DNA from: Pelotomaculum_B sp041645005 | Lineage (GTDB): Bacteria > Bacillota > Desulfotomaculia > Desulfotomaculales > Pelotomaculaceae | NCBI GenBank assembly: GCA_041645005.1 | Contig: JBAZQW010000071.1 | Coordinates: 1 to 9,345, forward strand | Length of the DNA stretch: 9,345 nucleotides | Direction of reading: 5' to 3' | In this document: in pieces, positions 1 to 5,660 of the stretch | Numbering within the stretch: position 1 is the stretch's first letter | Layout: each line of letters starts with the position of its first letter | The notes under the pieces: model-generated | What the model saw: only the letters and a program-made list of their open reading frames with translations | What the model was told of the DNA's origin: nothing | Databases searched by the model: none | Translations under genes and position numbers: made by a program

Positions 1-904
1 AGTTTTCCTGACAGTATTTTTGCCCTGTCAGCAGGTCTTCCAGGTTTTCCACCGGGCTGTTTTCAAAAAAGTCCCCGTAAATTTTGCATTTCTTTATAAA
101 TCCTTTTTCAATAACAAGGTTGACTGAAACAGTTCCCGCGTCAAAAGTAGATTCCTTTTTAAAATTAAACTGCGGGGAGGCACCGTAATTCCATTCCCAG
201 GCGCCGTACTTTGTTGCAACAAGTTTAGAAATCTTGTCTAAATCATGGCCGGAGAGGGAGTGCTTCCGGTAGGGGCAGTTATTGTACGCAAATATCTTTT
301 GGGCCAGCAGGCTTTTAAATTCATTGACATCGATCTTGGTGTCAAGGTGGTCCCTGATATTCGTAACCCGACTTGCCGCTGACTTAACTGCCTTTGAGAT
401 ATATTTGTTTTTTGTTTTTAGAACCTGGCCCAGTGTAAGCAAGTTGGTGTCGAATAGAAGTGTTCCGTGGTGAAGTATTTTATTTTTATAGAAGTACTGC
501 GCGTTTCCTGAGAACTTCTTACTATCGATGGTGATGTCGTTCCTGCCGTCAAACTCCGCTTTGACACCCATATCCTGCAAACAGTGAATTATGGGTCTGG
601 CAAAAAATGCGAAGTCGTTTTTGCCAATACTGGAGCCGTCCGTGATTAAGGTAAAATTCAAGTTTCCCAAATCGTGATAAACAGCGCCGCCCCCGGACAA
701 TCTCCTGACCACGTCGATCTGGTGGTCCCGCACAAACGGGTAGTTAATTTCCTCCAGGGTATTTTGATTTTTACCGACAACCACGGCAGGGGCGTTCCGC
801 CACAGGATCAAAACGGTATCCTTCAATTCTTCGTATTTTAACAGGTACTCCTCGAGGGCCAGGTTAAAATACGGATTGTAGCTGTCATTAATAACCTGAA
901 TCAT
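1..904 (-). CDS. lplA: Lipoate-protein ligase A (3' end truncated by window edge)
   Basis: Attaches lipoate, via lipoyl-AMP, to the lysine of lipoyl domains in the cytoplasm. I translated the reverse strand from ATG at 904-902 and read 301 codons without a stop to the window edge. Family LplA proteins are about 325-330 residues, so roughly 25-30 residues are missing. Residues 67-81 carry the ligase signature RRLSGGGAVYHDLGN; residues 128-135 read SKKFSGNA, with Lys130 in the position of the lipoate-contacting lysine; HHGTLLFD follows at 145-152. The C-terminal accessory domain is visible from about residue 190 (KYGAWEWNYG at 232-241). The start is set by GGAGG seven bases upstream (912-916). 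It is divergent from lpdA and a lipoyl-carrier gene, which suggests it is a dedicated ligase for that carrier; that partnership is inference. Family identity is secure. Confidence 0.95.
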   Translation of the reverse strand, partial: MIQVINDSYNPYFNLALEEYLLKYEELKDTVLILWRNAPAVVVGKNQNTLEEINYPFVRDHQIDVVRRLSGGGAVYHDLGNLNFTLITDGSSIGKNDFAFFARPIIHCLQDMGVKAEFDGRNDITIDSKKFSGNAQYFYKNKILHHGTLLFDTNLLTLGQVLKTKNKYISKAVKSAASRVTNIRDHLDTKIDVNEFKSLLAQKIFAYNNCPYRKHSLSGHDLDKISKLVATKYGAWEWNYGASPQFNFKKESTFDAGTVSVNLVIEKGFIKKCKIYGDFFENSPVENLEDLLTGQKYCQEN

Positions 905-931
905 CTGCCGGCCTCCAGTTTGTTTGATGGG

Positions 932-957
932 TAAGGCCTGGCGGTCGCCCGGCCTTA
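932..957. repeat. 26-nt near-perfect hairpin in the lplA leader
   Basis: TAAGGCC (932-938) pairs with GGCCTTA (951-957), and inside it GGCG (940-943) pairs with CGCC (946-949) around a two-base GT loop, with one T/C mismatch. It lies 28 bases upstream of the lplA start, so it would be in that gene's mRNA leader if transcription starts farther upstream. No T-run follows on either strand, so it is not an intrinsic terminator. Function is unknown; mRNA stability element, protein-binding site or repetitive palindrome are all possible. Confidence 0.6.
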
Positions 958-985
958 AGTCAATAGTAGGGCAAAAAAACTGCTT

Positions 986-1034
986 TTGAAAATTCCTTTA
1001 CCCGTGAAACACATGTGGCGTAACGGGTTTTCAA
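986..1034. repeat. Two-part inverted repeat upstream of the lpdA promoter
   Basis: ACCCGT (1000-1005) is repeated inverted as ACGGGT (1023-1028), and just outside it TTGAAA (986-991) is inverted as TTTCAA (1029-1034), with eight unpaired bases on the left side. It sits immediately upstream of the -35 box of lpdA in the divergent lplA/lpdA spacer. It could be a regulator binding site or a cruciform-forming element. Nothing in the sequence shows which protein would bind. Confidence 0.4.
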
Positions 1035-1045
1035 GAATTTCTTGA
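1031..1045. promoter_or_regulatory. Perfect 7-1-7 dyad overlapping the lpdA -35 box (candidate operator)
   Basis: TCAAGAA (1031-1037), one T, then TTCTTGA (1039-1045): a perfect 15-bp inverted repeat. It covers four of six bases of the proposed -35 TTGACT (1042-1047), a position where a bound repressor would block RNA polymerase. TCAA...TTGA half-sites resemble those reported for some ArsR-family proteins, and an ArsR gene lies at 5057-5410, but the link is inference. Confidence 0.5.
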
Positions 1046-1070
1046 CTGAGGATACGGTCAGGAGTAATAT
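1042..1070 (+). promoter_or_regulatory. Sigma-A-like promoter of the lpdA operon
   Basis: TTGACT (1042-1047) and TAATAT (1065-1070) are separated by 17 bases, close to the vegetative consensus. Transcription would start near 1077, giving a leader of about 47 bases. The AT-rich leader contains a 10-bp palindrome, TATAATTATA (1090-1099). The first strong ribosome site, GAGGTG at 1110-1115, follows. Confidence 0.75.
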
Positions 1071-1123
1071 CTATATAAGCATATTATCATATAATTATAA
1101 CATTGAACAGAGGTGATTCCTCG

Positions 1124-2521
1124 ATGGCTTCGGTTGTTCAAGTAGATGTAGCCGTCCTTGGCGGCGGGCCGGCGGGCTACGTGGCAGCCATCCGGGCGGC
1201 TCAGCTCGGCGCCACAGTGGCGCTGATTGAGGCAAGGGAGATCGGCGGAACCTGCCTGAACAGGGGCTGCATTCCTACCAAGGCGCTGCTAAAGTCTGCG
1301 GAGGTTGCTTCCCTTGTTAAAAGGGCCAGGGAATTTGGGATCGACGCCAGGCTGGAAGCGGTTCATTGGGATGTTTCCGGCGGCAGGAAAGAGAGAATTG
1401 TCAAGAGCCTGCGCCTGGGTCTGGAGCAGCTCCTGGCCAAAAACAAGGTCCAGGTTGTCAGGGGCGCCGGGGAGGTCCACGGCGCGAACAGCATCCTGGT
1501 AAACACAGGCGGGTCGGAAGTAGCCGTCCACTGCCGCAAGCTCATCATCACAACCGGCTCTGAGCCCGCCCTGCCTGACATTCCAGGGATTGGCCTGGAA
1601 AACGTCATGACCAGCGACGAAGCGCTGGAACTTCAGGAGGCGCTGAAAAACATTGCCATTATCGGCGCCGGCGCCATCGGCCTGGAATTCGCCACCATGT
1701 TCAACTCCGCCGGTGCGAAGGTTACCGTCGTAGAGTCCCAGGACCGCTTACTCTCGTGGGAAGACAAGGAAATTACCGCAGAACTTTTCAGGATCTTGCG
1801 CCGGCAAGGGATTGCGTTCAAACTGTCTGCCGGGGTCAAAGAAATAAAAAAAGCTGCGGCAGGCCTGGAACTGGTTGTTGAAGAAAAAGGGAAGGAAAGC
1901 GCTATCAAAACAGACGCGGTGCTGGTCGCCGTGGGCAGAAAGCTGAGAGCGTCTGCACCCGGCATTATAGGCCTTGGCGTCAGGCTTGAGAAAGGCGCCA
2001 TCGTTGTGAACGAGAAGATGGAGACAGACGTTCCAGGCGTCTACGCGGCGGGTGACGTGGTGGACGGTAAACTGCTCGCTCACCTTGCCTTTGCGGAGGG
2101 CCGGGTGGCTGCGGAAAACGCGCTGGGTTATAACAGCAGATTAAACTACAACGCTGTTCCATCTTGTGTCTACACCAGCCCGGAGGTCGCCAGTGTCGGC
2201 TTAAGCGAGGAGGAGTGCCTGGCAAAGAGTATTGACGTGAAGACCGGAAGATTCGACTTCCGCAACAACGGCAGGGCACTTTGTCTAGGAGAGCGGGAAG
2301 GTTTTGTCAAAGTTGTCGTCGATGCACAGACGCATGTGATACTGGGAGCACAGATTTTAGGCGCACAGGCTTCTGAAATAATTTCGGAGATTACCCTGGC
2401 GGTGAGCCTTGGCGCCAGGGCGGAGGCGCTGGCGGAACTGGTCCACCCCCACCCGACCTTAAGTGAGGCGGTCATGGAAGCCTGCGGGGACGCTATTGGC
2501 AGGGCGATTCATAAAGTATAA
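1124..2521 (+). CDS. lpdA: Dihydrolipoamide dehydrogenase (E3-type flavoprotein)
   Basis: FAD-dependent pyridine-nucleotide disulfide oxidoreductase that interconverts protein-bound dihydrolipoamide and lipoamide with NAD(H). The 465-residue protein (usual family length) starts with an FAD Rossmann motif, GGGPAG at 13-18. The redox-active pair is Cys44/Cys49 in GGTCLNRGCIPTK, the second nucleotide-binding motif is GAGAIGLEFA with an acidic residue after the next strand (VVES), which favours NAD, and GVYAAGDV is the second FAD motif. The C-terminal catalytic dyad is His443/Glu448 in HPHPTLSE. A TTG start 21 bases upstream is possible, but GAGGTG lies eight bases before the ATG at 1124, so I chose that. 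It is first in a six-gene operon that contains a lipoyl carrier but no 2-oxoacid dehydrogenase or glycine cleavage P/T gene in view, so its partner is probably the carrier encoded at 3248-4102. Confidence 0.95.
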   Translation: MASVVQVDVAVLGGGPAGYVAAIRAAQLGATVALIEAREIGGTCLNRGCIPTKALLKSAEVASLVKRAREFGIDARLEAVHWDVSGGRKERIVKSLRLGLEQLLAKNKVQVVRGAGEVHGANSILVNTGGSEVAVHCRKLIITTGSEPALPDIPGIGLENVMTSDEALELQEALKNIAIIGAGAIGLEFATMFNSAGAKVTVVESQDRLLSWEDKEITAELFRILRRQGIAFKLSAGVKEIKKAAAGLELVVEEKGKESAIKTDAVLVAVGRKLRASAPGIIGLGVRLEKGAIVVNEKMETDVPGVYAAGDVVDGKLLAHLAFAEGRVAAENALGYNSRLNYNAVPSCVYTSPEVASVGLSEEECLAKSIDVKTGRFDFRNNGRALCLGEREGFVKVVVDAQTHVILGAQILGAQASEIISEITLAVSLGARAEALAELVHPHPTLSEAVMEACGDAIGRAIHKV

Positions 2522-2542
2522 TAAAACTGGGAGGAGTTCGAG

Positions 2543-2965
2543 ATGACAGAAAAGATAAACGAAGATATGACTGAAGAACTGGAAAAAATGTATGAGGGAA
2601 AACCAAAACCCGGCTTCATTTTATGTGTTTGCACCGGCAAGTGCCCGGGCTTTGCCAAAATGGACATCTGGGACCTGGTCAACCGGGTCAGGGTGGAACT
2701 GCCCGTTGAATACGGCTTCATTCATCCACAACTATGTGAAGAAGACGGAGACAGGTTTTTGGCCGACTTTTTAAAATCCGGCCGGAAGATTATTATGGGA
2801 GGCTGCGCTCCGAACATGCAGTATAAAATGTTCCGGGACTCCTTTAATGATGCCGGTATGGACGTAAAAAAAGATTTGATTCCGCTTGACGTAAGGGACA
2901 TGAACACGGACCAGGCTTTTCATAAAATCGAAGAAGCGCTGCTAAAGCTGGGGGGAGAACAATGA
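2543..2965 (+). CDS. Stand-alone HdrA N-terminal-domain-like cysteine protein
   Basis: A 140-residue protein that I read as a free-standing counterpart of the N-terminal domain of heterodisulfide reductase subunit A, without the FAD and ferredoxin domains of full HdrA. Landmarks in the same order as HdrA: CVCTGKC (Cys28, Cys30, Cys34) in place of the HdrA C-x-C, then HPQLCEEDG (Cys65) in place of MCS-x-PGQ, then IIMGGCAPNMQ (Cys88) in place of VVASCSPR-x-H, then F-x-x-x-x-x-x-AG and a segment matching the HdrA 'NIREH' region (LDVRDMN). Charged N-terminal extension of about 22 residues; no signal peptide or membrane segment, so cytoplasmic. GGGAGGAG precedes the ATG. The five cysteines suggest Fe-S binding or a thiol site. 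It sits between lpdA and a ferredoxin, which together would recreate the parts of HdrA as separate chains. The homology is by eye; the function is inference. Confidence 0.7.
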   Translation: MTEKINEDMTEELEKMYEGKPKPGFILCVCTGKCPGFAKMDIWDLVNRVRVELPVEYGFIHPQLCEEDGDRFLADFLKSGRKIIMGGCAPNMQYKMFRDSFNDAGMDVKKDLIPLDVRDMNTDQAFHKIEEALLKLGGEQ

Positions 2966-3255
2966 GCGAAGAGACTTTTATGGGCGTCCCCAGGAGTCGC
3001 ATCGACTGGTGCCCCACGATTGATTATGAAAAATGCAATTACTGTATGGACTGTGATAAGTTCTGCCCGCATAATGTTTTTGAGGTTAGGGAAAACGAGG
3101 AGAAAAAACTGATAGTTAAGAACCCGCATAACTGCGTTGTGTTCTGCCGGGCCTGCGGAAAAACCTGCGGGCTGGACGCTTTGTCCTTTCCGGACAAATC
3201 TGCAACCACGAAGAAGATTAAAGAGGTGCGGAAGGAGTTGGAGTCAAATGAGTAG
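2962..3255 (+). CDS. 2[4Fe-4S] ferredoxin-like protein
   Basis: A 97-residue electron carrier with two four-cysteine cluster motifs. The first is classical: Cys25-x2-Cys28-x2-Cys31-x3-Cys35-Pro (CNYCMDCDKFCP). The second is Cys58-x3-Cys62-x2-Cys65-x3-Cys69 (CVVFCRACGKTC), with an extra residue in the first gap and Gly instead of Pro after the last cysteine. Cys17 (DWCPTID) is an additional cysteine. The C-terminal 25 residues are charged and probably helical. The ATG overlaps the TGA of the preceding gene (ATGA), with GGGGGAG upstream, so translation is probably coupled. Likely role: passing low-potential electrons between the HdrA-like protein, the lipoyl carrier system and cellular donors. 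Family assignment is firm; the partner is inferred from operon position. Confidence 0.88.
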   Translation: MSEETFMGVPRSRIDWCPTIDYEKCNYCMDCDKFCPHNVFEVRENEEKKLIVKNPHNCVVFCRACGKTCGLDALSFPDKSATTKKIKEVRKELESNE

Positions 3256-4102
3256 TCGCTACGCCGTCCTGCCGTGCAACGGGCTGGATAAGAGCGTCGG
3301 CTGCATTGCCAGGGAAATTGCCCTGGGGCTGGTGGACAGGTCGGAAAGTGATTTAATCTGTCCTGTGTTGTTTAGGGTCTCTGACGCGAGGTACAGTAAA
3401 ATGGCCGCAGAAAAGCCGCTGTTGGTAATTGACGGCTGCTCCACCAGGTGCGCCAGCAAGCTGGCAGCGGAAAAAGGACTGAAGGTCGCTAAAAAAATAA
3501 CAGTTACTGAAGAGGTTAAAAATAGGAATGTAAAGGTTGGAAAATCTCTAAAGCTCGGGGACAGTGAGCTGGAGCTGGCTGGCTCTGTCGTGGAGGAACT
3601 GCTGAAGGAAGAAAAGAAGGAAGAAAGCGCGGCAGGACATGAGTTTTCAACCATAACGTATGATTACGAAATTTACAAGAAAGATAAGTTTATCTTCCGT
3701 GTCCCCAGGACGGGTTTTTACTTCAATGAGAATGACTGCTGGGTTGTGGTTGAGGGTAACAGGGCCAGGGTCGGCGTGGCTGACTACGTGCAGCAGAGCC
3801 TTTCAGACATCATGTTTTTTACGCCCCCGGCAATAGGCGCCGAAATTGAGCAGTTCGGCGAACTGGGTTCTATTGAATCAGGCAAGGCCGTTTTTGAGGT
3901 GATTTCCCCAGTTTCGGGAGTAGTAACGGCAGTTAACGAAAATCTGATCTCAGCGCCGGAACTGATTAATGAAAACCCCTACGAAAAAGGCTGGATTGCG
4001 GAGCTGGAGTTGACGGACTTCGAAAGCGATAAAGAATTTCTGCTTGATTTTGAGGGGTATTTTAAAGTACTGAAGAGAAAGGTAGATGAGTTCCATGTCT
4101 AA
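3248..4102 (+). CDS. DGC-domain / GcvH-like lipoyl carrier fusion protein
   Basis: A 284-residue two-domain protein. Residues 1-118 form a DGC domain (putative metal-binding, PF08859-like) with PCNG (Cys10), Cys19, Cys38 and DGCSTRC (Cys64, Cys68). A charged linker (about 119-132) leads to a GcvH-type lipoyl domain at 133-284. That domain shows RVGVADYVQQSLSD (GcvH 'VGITDYAQ' region), then IESGKA with Lys213 in the lipoylation position, then SPVSGVV and PELINENPYEKGWI, all in GcvH order. The expected product is a lipoylated carrier whose swinging dithiol works beside a cysteine-rich domain. A longer frame opens upstream, but the ATG at 3248 has AAGGAG ten bases before it and overlaps the previous stop by 8 bp. 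No GcvP or GcvT gene is nearby, so a role in glycine cleavage is unlikely. Domain calls are strong; the joint function is not known to me. Confidence 0.88.
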   Translation: MSSRYAVLPCNGLDKSVGCIAREIALGLVDRSESDLICPVLFRVSDARYSKMAAEKPLLVIDGCSTRCASKLAAEKGLKVAKKITVTEEVKNRNVKVGKSLKLGDSELELAGSVVEELLKEEKKEESAAGHEFSTITYDYEIYKKDKFIFRVPRTGFYFNENDCWVVVEGNRARVGVADYVQQSLSDIMFFTPPAIGAEIEQFGELGSIESGKAVFEVISPVSGVVTAVNENLISAPELINENPYEKGWIAELELTDFESDKEFLLDFEGYFKVLKRKVDEFHV

Positions 4103-4496
4103 GAAGGTAAAGGTTATTCCCTGCAGCGGCATGGGCAAGGTCCACGGGCTTGTGGCAAGAGAAGCCGCGCTCAAGGTTGTAAGTGAGTTATGCCCGGCTG
4201 ACGCCGAGACCGTTTGCCTGGCTTATATTGTTACCGGTGACGATGAGGCCAAAGAAAAGATTGAAGGGGCTCCGTGTCTCACCCTGGACGGTTGTCCGAA
4301 AATGTGCGCCGCCAAAAATGTGGAACTAGCGGGTGGGATCGTCAAGAAGGGATACCGGGTCGTCGACATTTTTAAGGGGCATAGGGGTGTTAAGCCAGGC
4401 AACGCCACCGCGCTGACGGAAGAAGGCTGGCTACTGGTGGACGAGTTGGCGGATAAGGTCAAAGAAAATGTTTTAGAATTGGGTAAGGAGGGATAA
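4095..4496 (+). CDS. DGC-domain putative metal-binding protein
   Basis: A 133-residue cytoplasmic protein of the DGC family, named for its Asp-Gly-Cys motif and thought to bind zinc or another soft metal. It has PCSG (Cys10), Cys33, Cys41, Cys61 and DGCPKMC (Cys67, Cys71). The layout parallels the first domain of the preceding fusion protein and the next gene, so the three look like paralogues from tandem duplication. Two in-frame ATGs exist, at 4086 and 4095. AGAAAGG (4076-4082) is at the right distance only for 4095, which gives the same 8-bp overlap with the upstream gene as at the previous junction. The biochemical role of the family is not established; the context suggests thiol or metal(loid) chemistry together with the lipoyl carrier. 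Confidence 0.82.
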   Translation: MSKKVKVIPCSGMGKVHGLVAREAALKVVSELCPADAETVCLAYIVTGDDEAKEKIEGAPCLTLDGCPKMCAAKNVELAGGIVKKGYRVVDIFKGHRGVKPGNATALTEEGWLLVDELADKVKENVLELGKEG

Positions 4497-4499
4497 TCC

Positions 4500-4985
4500 A
4501 TGTCCGATGAGGTAAAAATAGGCGTTGTCTCCTGCAGCGGGGAAGACTGCCTGGGGGGCACCATATCCAGGCTGGCGACGCGAAAAATGCTGGATGAAAT
4601 ACGTCCTGACGAAACTGTAACCATCTGCCTGCCGCTTTTCCTGGCCGGAGGCGCGGAAGAAAGGGGCTTTGCCGAGGCTTACCCTACCCTCGCTGTGGAC
4701 GGCTGCGATAAACTTTGCGCCAAGCGCGCCACCGAGAAATACAGCGGTAAGGTGAGTGACGCCTTTGACGTGTCCAGCCTGATTGGTAAGGAGGCAGCGG
4801 AATCGAAGCCTCTTTCAACGAGATATCTAACGGAAGAGCATCAGGAGATGGTCAACAAGGTAGCAAAAGAAATCAGGATCAGGTTTGAAAATATTTTAAG
4901 CGACTATTATAAAAACGCCGCCCAAAGGATAAAAGAATCCGGCAATGCATCCAACTGTGGCTGCGGGTGTACCTGCGGGAAATAA
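4500..4985 (+). CDS. DGC-domain protein with CxCxCxC tail
   Basis: A 161-residue protein, last in the operon. The N-terminal half is a DGC domain: SCSG (Cys12), Cys17, Cys43 and DGCDKLC (Cys69, Cys73). A predicted helical stretch follows (about 110-148, rich in Glu, Lys and Ile). The chain ends in NCGCGCTCGK, with Cys153, 155, 157 and 159 alternating, which looks like a soft-metal or Fe-S ligand cluster or a metal-transfer tail. The start has AAGGAGG eight bases upstream and lies three bases after the previous stop. No signal peptide or membrane segment. Function unknown; the tail suggests metal(loid) handling or delivery. No clear terminator was seen in the 71 bases between it and the convergent arsR-type gene. 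Confidence 0.82.
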   Translation: MSDEVKIGVVSCSGEDCLGGTISRLATRKMLDEIRPDETVTICLPLFLAGGAEERGFAEAYPTLAVDGCDKLCAKRATEKYSGKVSDAFDVSSLIGKEAAESKPLSTRYLTEEHQEMVNKVAKEIRIRFENILSDYYKNAAQRIKESGNASNCGCGCTCGK

Positions 4986-5056
4986 GTGAAAATCATTTTA
5001 CTTTGCTACGAATAGGGGATGATGAGGTTGGAGATAAAAGTGCTTGGCTTTAGTCT

Positions 5057-5410
5057 TTATAGCAATAGCTGGCCATCAGCCCGTCTTTTTTTTAGATCCT
5101 CAAGGATGGCCATACTCTCTTCCATCTGGCTGGCAATGATTTTATCAAGCATATCTAAAAGGGAAAATACTTCGCTGTTATTAACCTTGTAAATAACCTT
5201 AAGCCCGTCTTTGCGTGAAGAGATGATCCCCATCTTTTTTAACTGAGACAAATGCTGAGATGTATTTGACTGCTCTGTATCAACCAGCTCAATGATTTCA
5301 CATACGCAGCGCTCGCCCCTCCGTAAGGATTCAAGAATATTTATACGGGTGGGGTGCGCCATGGCTTTCAAAATCCCAGCTTTGTTTTGCGTCAGTTTAT
5401 CTTCCAGCAT
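5057..5410 (-). CDS. ArsR-family transcriptional repressor with CVC motif
   Basis: A 117-residue winged helix-turn-helix repressor of the ArsR/SmtB family, expected to leave DNA when its sensor cysteines bind ligand. Visible: AHPTRINILESL (family helix), RCVCEI with Cys35 and Cys37 at the place of the arsenite-sensing CVC of classic ArsR, recognition helix QSNTSQHLSQL (47-57), and the wing with GLKVIYKV. The third cysteine of plasmid R773 ArsR is absent, so two-cysteine sensing of As(III), another soft metal or reactive sulfur is possible. Upstream TTG and ATG codons exist, but GGGGAG is correctly spaced (7 bases) only for the ATG at 5410. It is convergent to the lipoate operon and is the best local candidate for its regulator, by position and by dyads at both promoters. 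The ligand is not determined. Confidence 0.9.
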   Translation of the reverse strand: MLEDKLTQNKAGILKAMAHPTRINILESLRRGERCVCEIIELVDTEQSNTSQHLSQLKKMGIISSRKDGLKVIYKVNNSEVFSLLDMLDKIIASQMEESMAILEDLKKRRADGQLLL

Positions 5411-5445
5411 GTTCATACTCCCCAAGCTATCTTTTTAGCCTTTTT

Positions 5446-5460
5446 TAAAACTAAGTTTTA
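5446..5460. promoter_or_regulatory. Perfect 7-1-7 dyad downstream of the arsR-type promoter (candidate autoregulatory operator)
   Basis: TAAAACT (5446-5452), one A, then AGTTTTA (5454-5460): a perfect 15-bp inverted repeat. It falls about +10 to +24 relative to the start predicted from the minus-strand promoter at 5476-5503, suitable for autorepression. The geometry equals that of the dyad at 1031-1045, but only about three of seven arm bases agree, so a common binding protein is unproven. Confidence 0.45.
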
Positions 5461-5475
5461 TAATATCCTGTATTA

Positions 5476-5503
5476 ATTATATAATTGTTATTGAATATTG
5501 CAA
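5476..5503 (-). promoter_or_regulatory. Sigma-A-like promoter of the ArsR-family gene
   Basis: On the minus strand TTGCAA (5503-5498) and a consensus TATAAT (5481-5476) are 16 bases apart. The -10 lies inside a 12-bp perfect palindrome, AATTATATAATT (5475-5486). Transcription would start near 5469, about 59 bases before the ATG at 5410. Confidence 0.7.
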
Positions 5504-5628
5504 GCGCACGAAGGGTTCTGAGAGATTTTTACCACAGGGTTGTATCCAGCTAAAATTTTGAGCTGTCCTTTTGCCTGCGCTCCTGTTTTCACCTGCGCGT
5601 TCAATAGGGCAGTTCTTCGCTTTCCTGC

Positions 5629-5654
5629 TTGATTCGTATAAAATTGCTTATAAT
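5629..5654 (+). promoter_or_regulatory. Possible msrB promoter with consensus -10 next to the start codon
   Basis: TATAAT (5649-5654) lies six bases before the msrB ATG at 5661. The best -35 is TTGATT (5629-5634), with a short 14-base spacer. If used, transcription would begin at or near the start codon, giving a leaderless message, which fits the absence of a ribosome site there. The rest of 5411-5660 holds the arsR-type promoter and dyad and otherwise nothing I can name. Confidence 0.4.
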
Positions 5655-5660
5655 ATAAAA

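Noticed and set aside
1081..1100. AT-rich similarity between the lpdA leader and the ArsR promoter region (ATATAATT...ATTGAA)
   Set aside because: Both stretches are almost pure A/T and the spacing differs by two bases, so the match is not convincing as a shared operator.
1103..1123. TTG start giving a seven-residue longer LpdA
   Set aside because: GAGGTG at 1110-1115 lies inside that extension and is well spaced for the ATG at 1124; the family's N-terminus also begins there.
3137..3247. Longer N-terminus for the DGC-GcvH protein
   Set aside because: It would overlap the ferredoxin gene by about 119 bases in another frame, the extra residues look like an out-of-frame shadow (Arg/Trp/Pro-rich), and a good ribosome site precedes the ATG at 3248.
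3248..4102. Genuine glycine cleavage H protein
   Set aside because: The lipoyl domain is GcvH-like, but the protein is fused to a DGC domain and no gcvP or gcvT is present in the window; a different role is more likely.
5068..5093. Possible plus-strand terminator (GCTG/CAGC stem, then eight T) for the lipoate operon
   Set aside because: The stem is only four pairs, the T-run begins five bases after it, and the whole lies inside the 3' end of the ArsR-family coding region; too weak to call.
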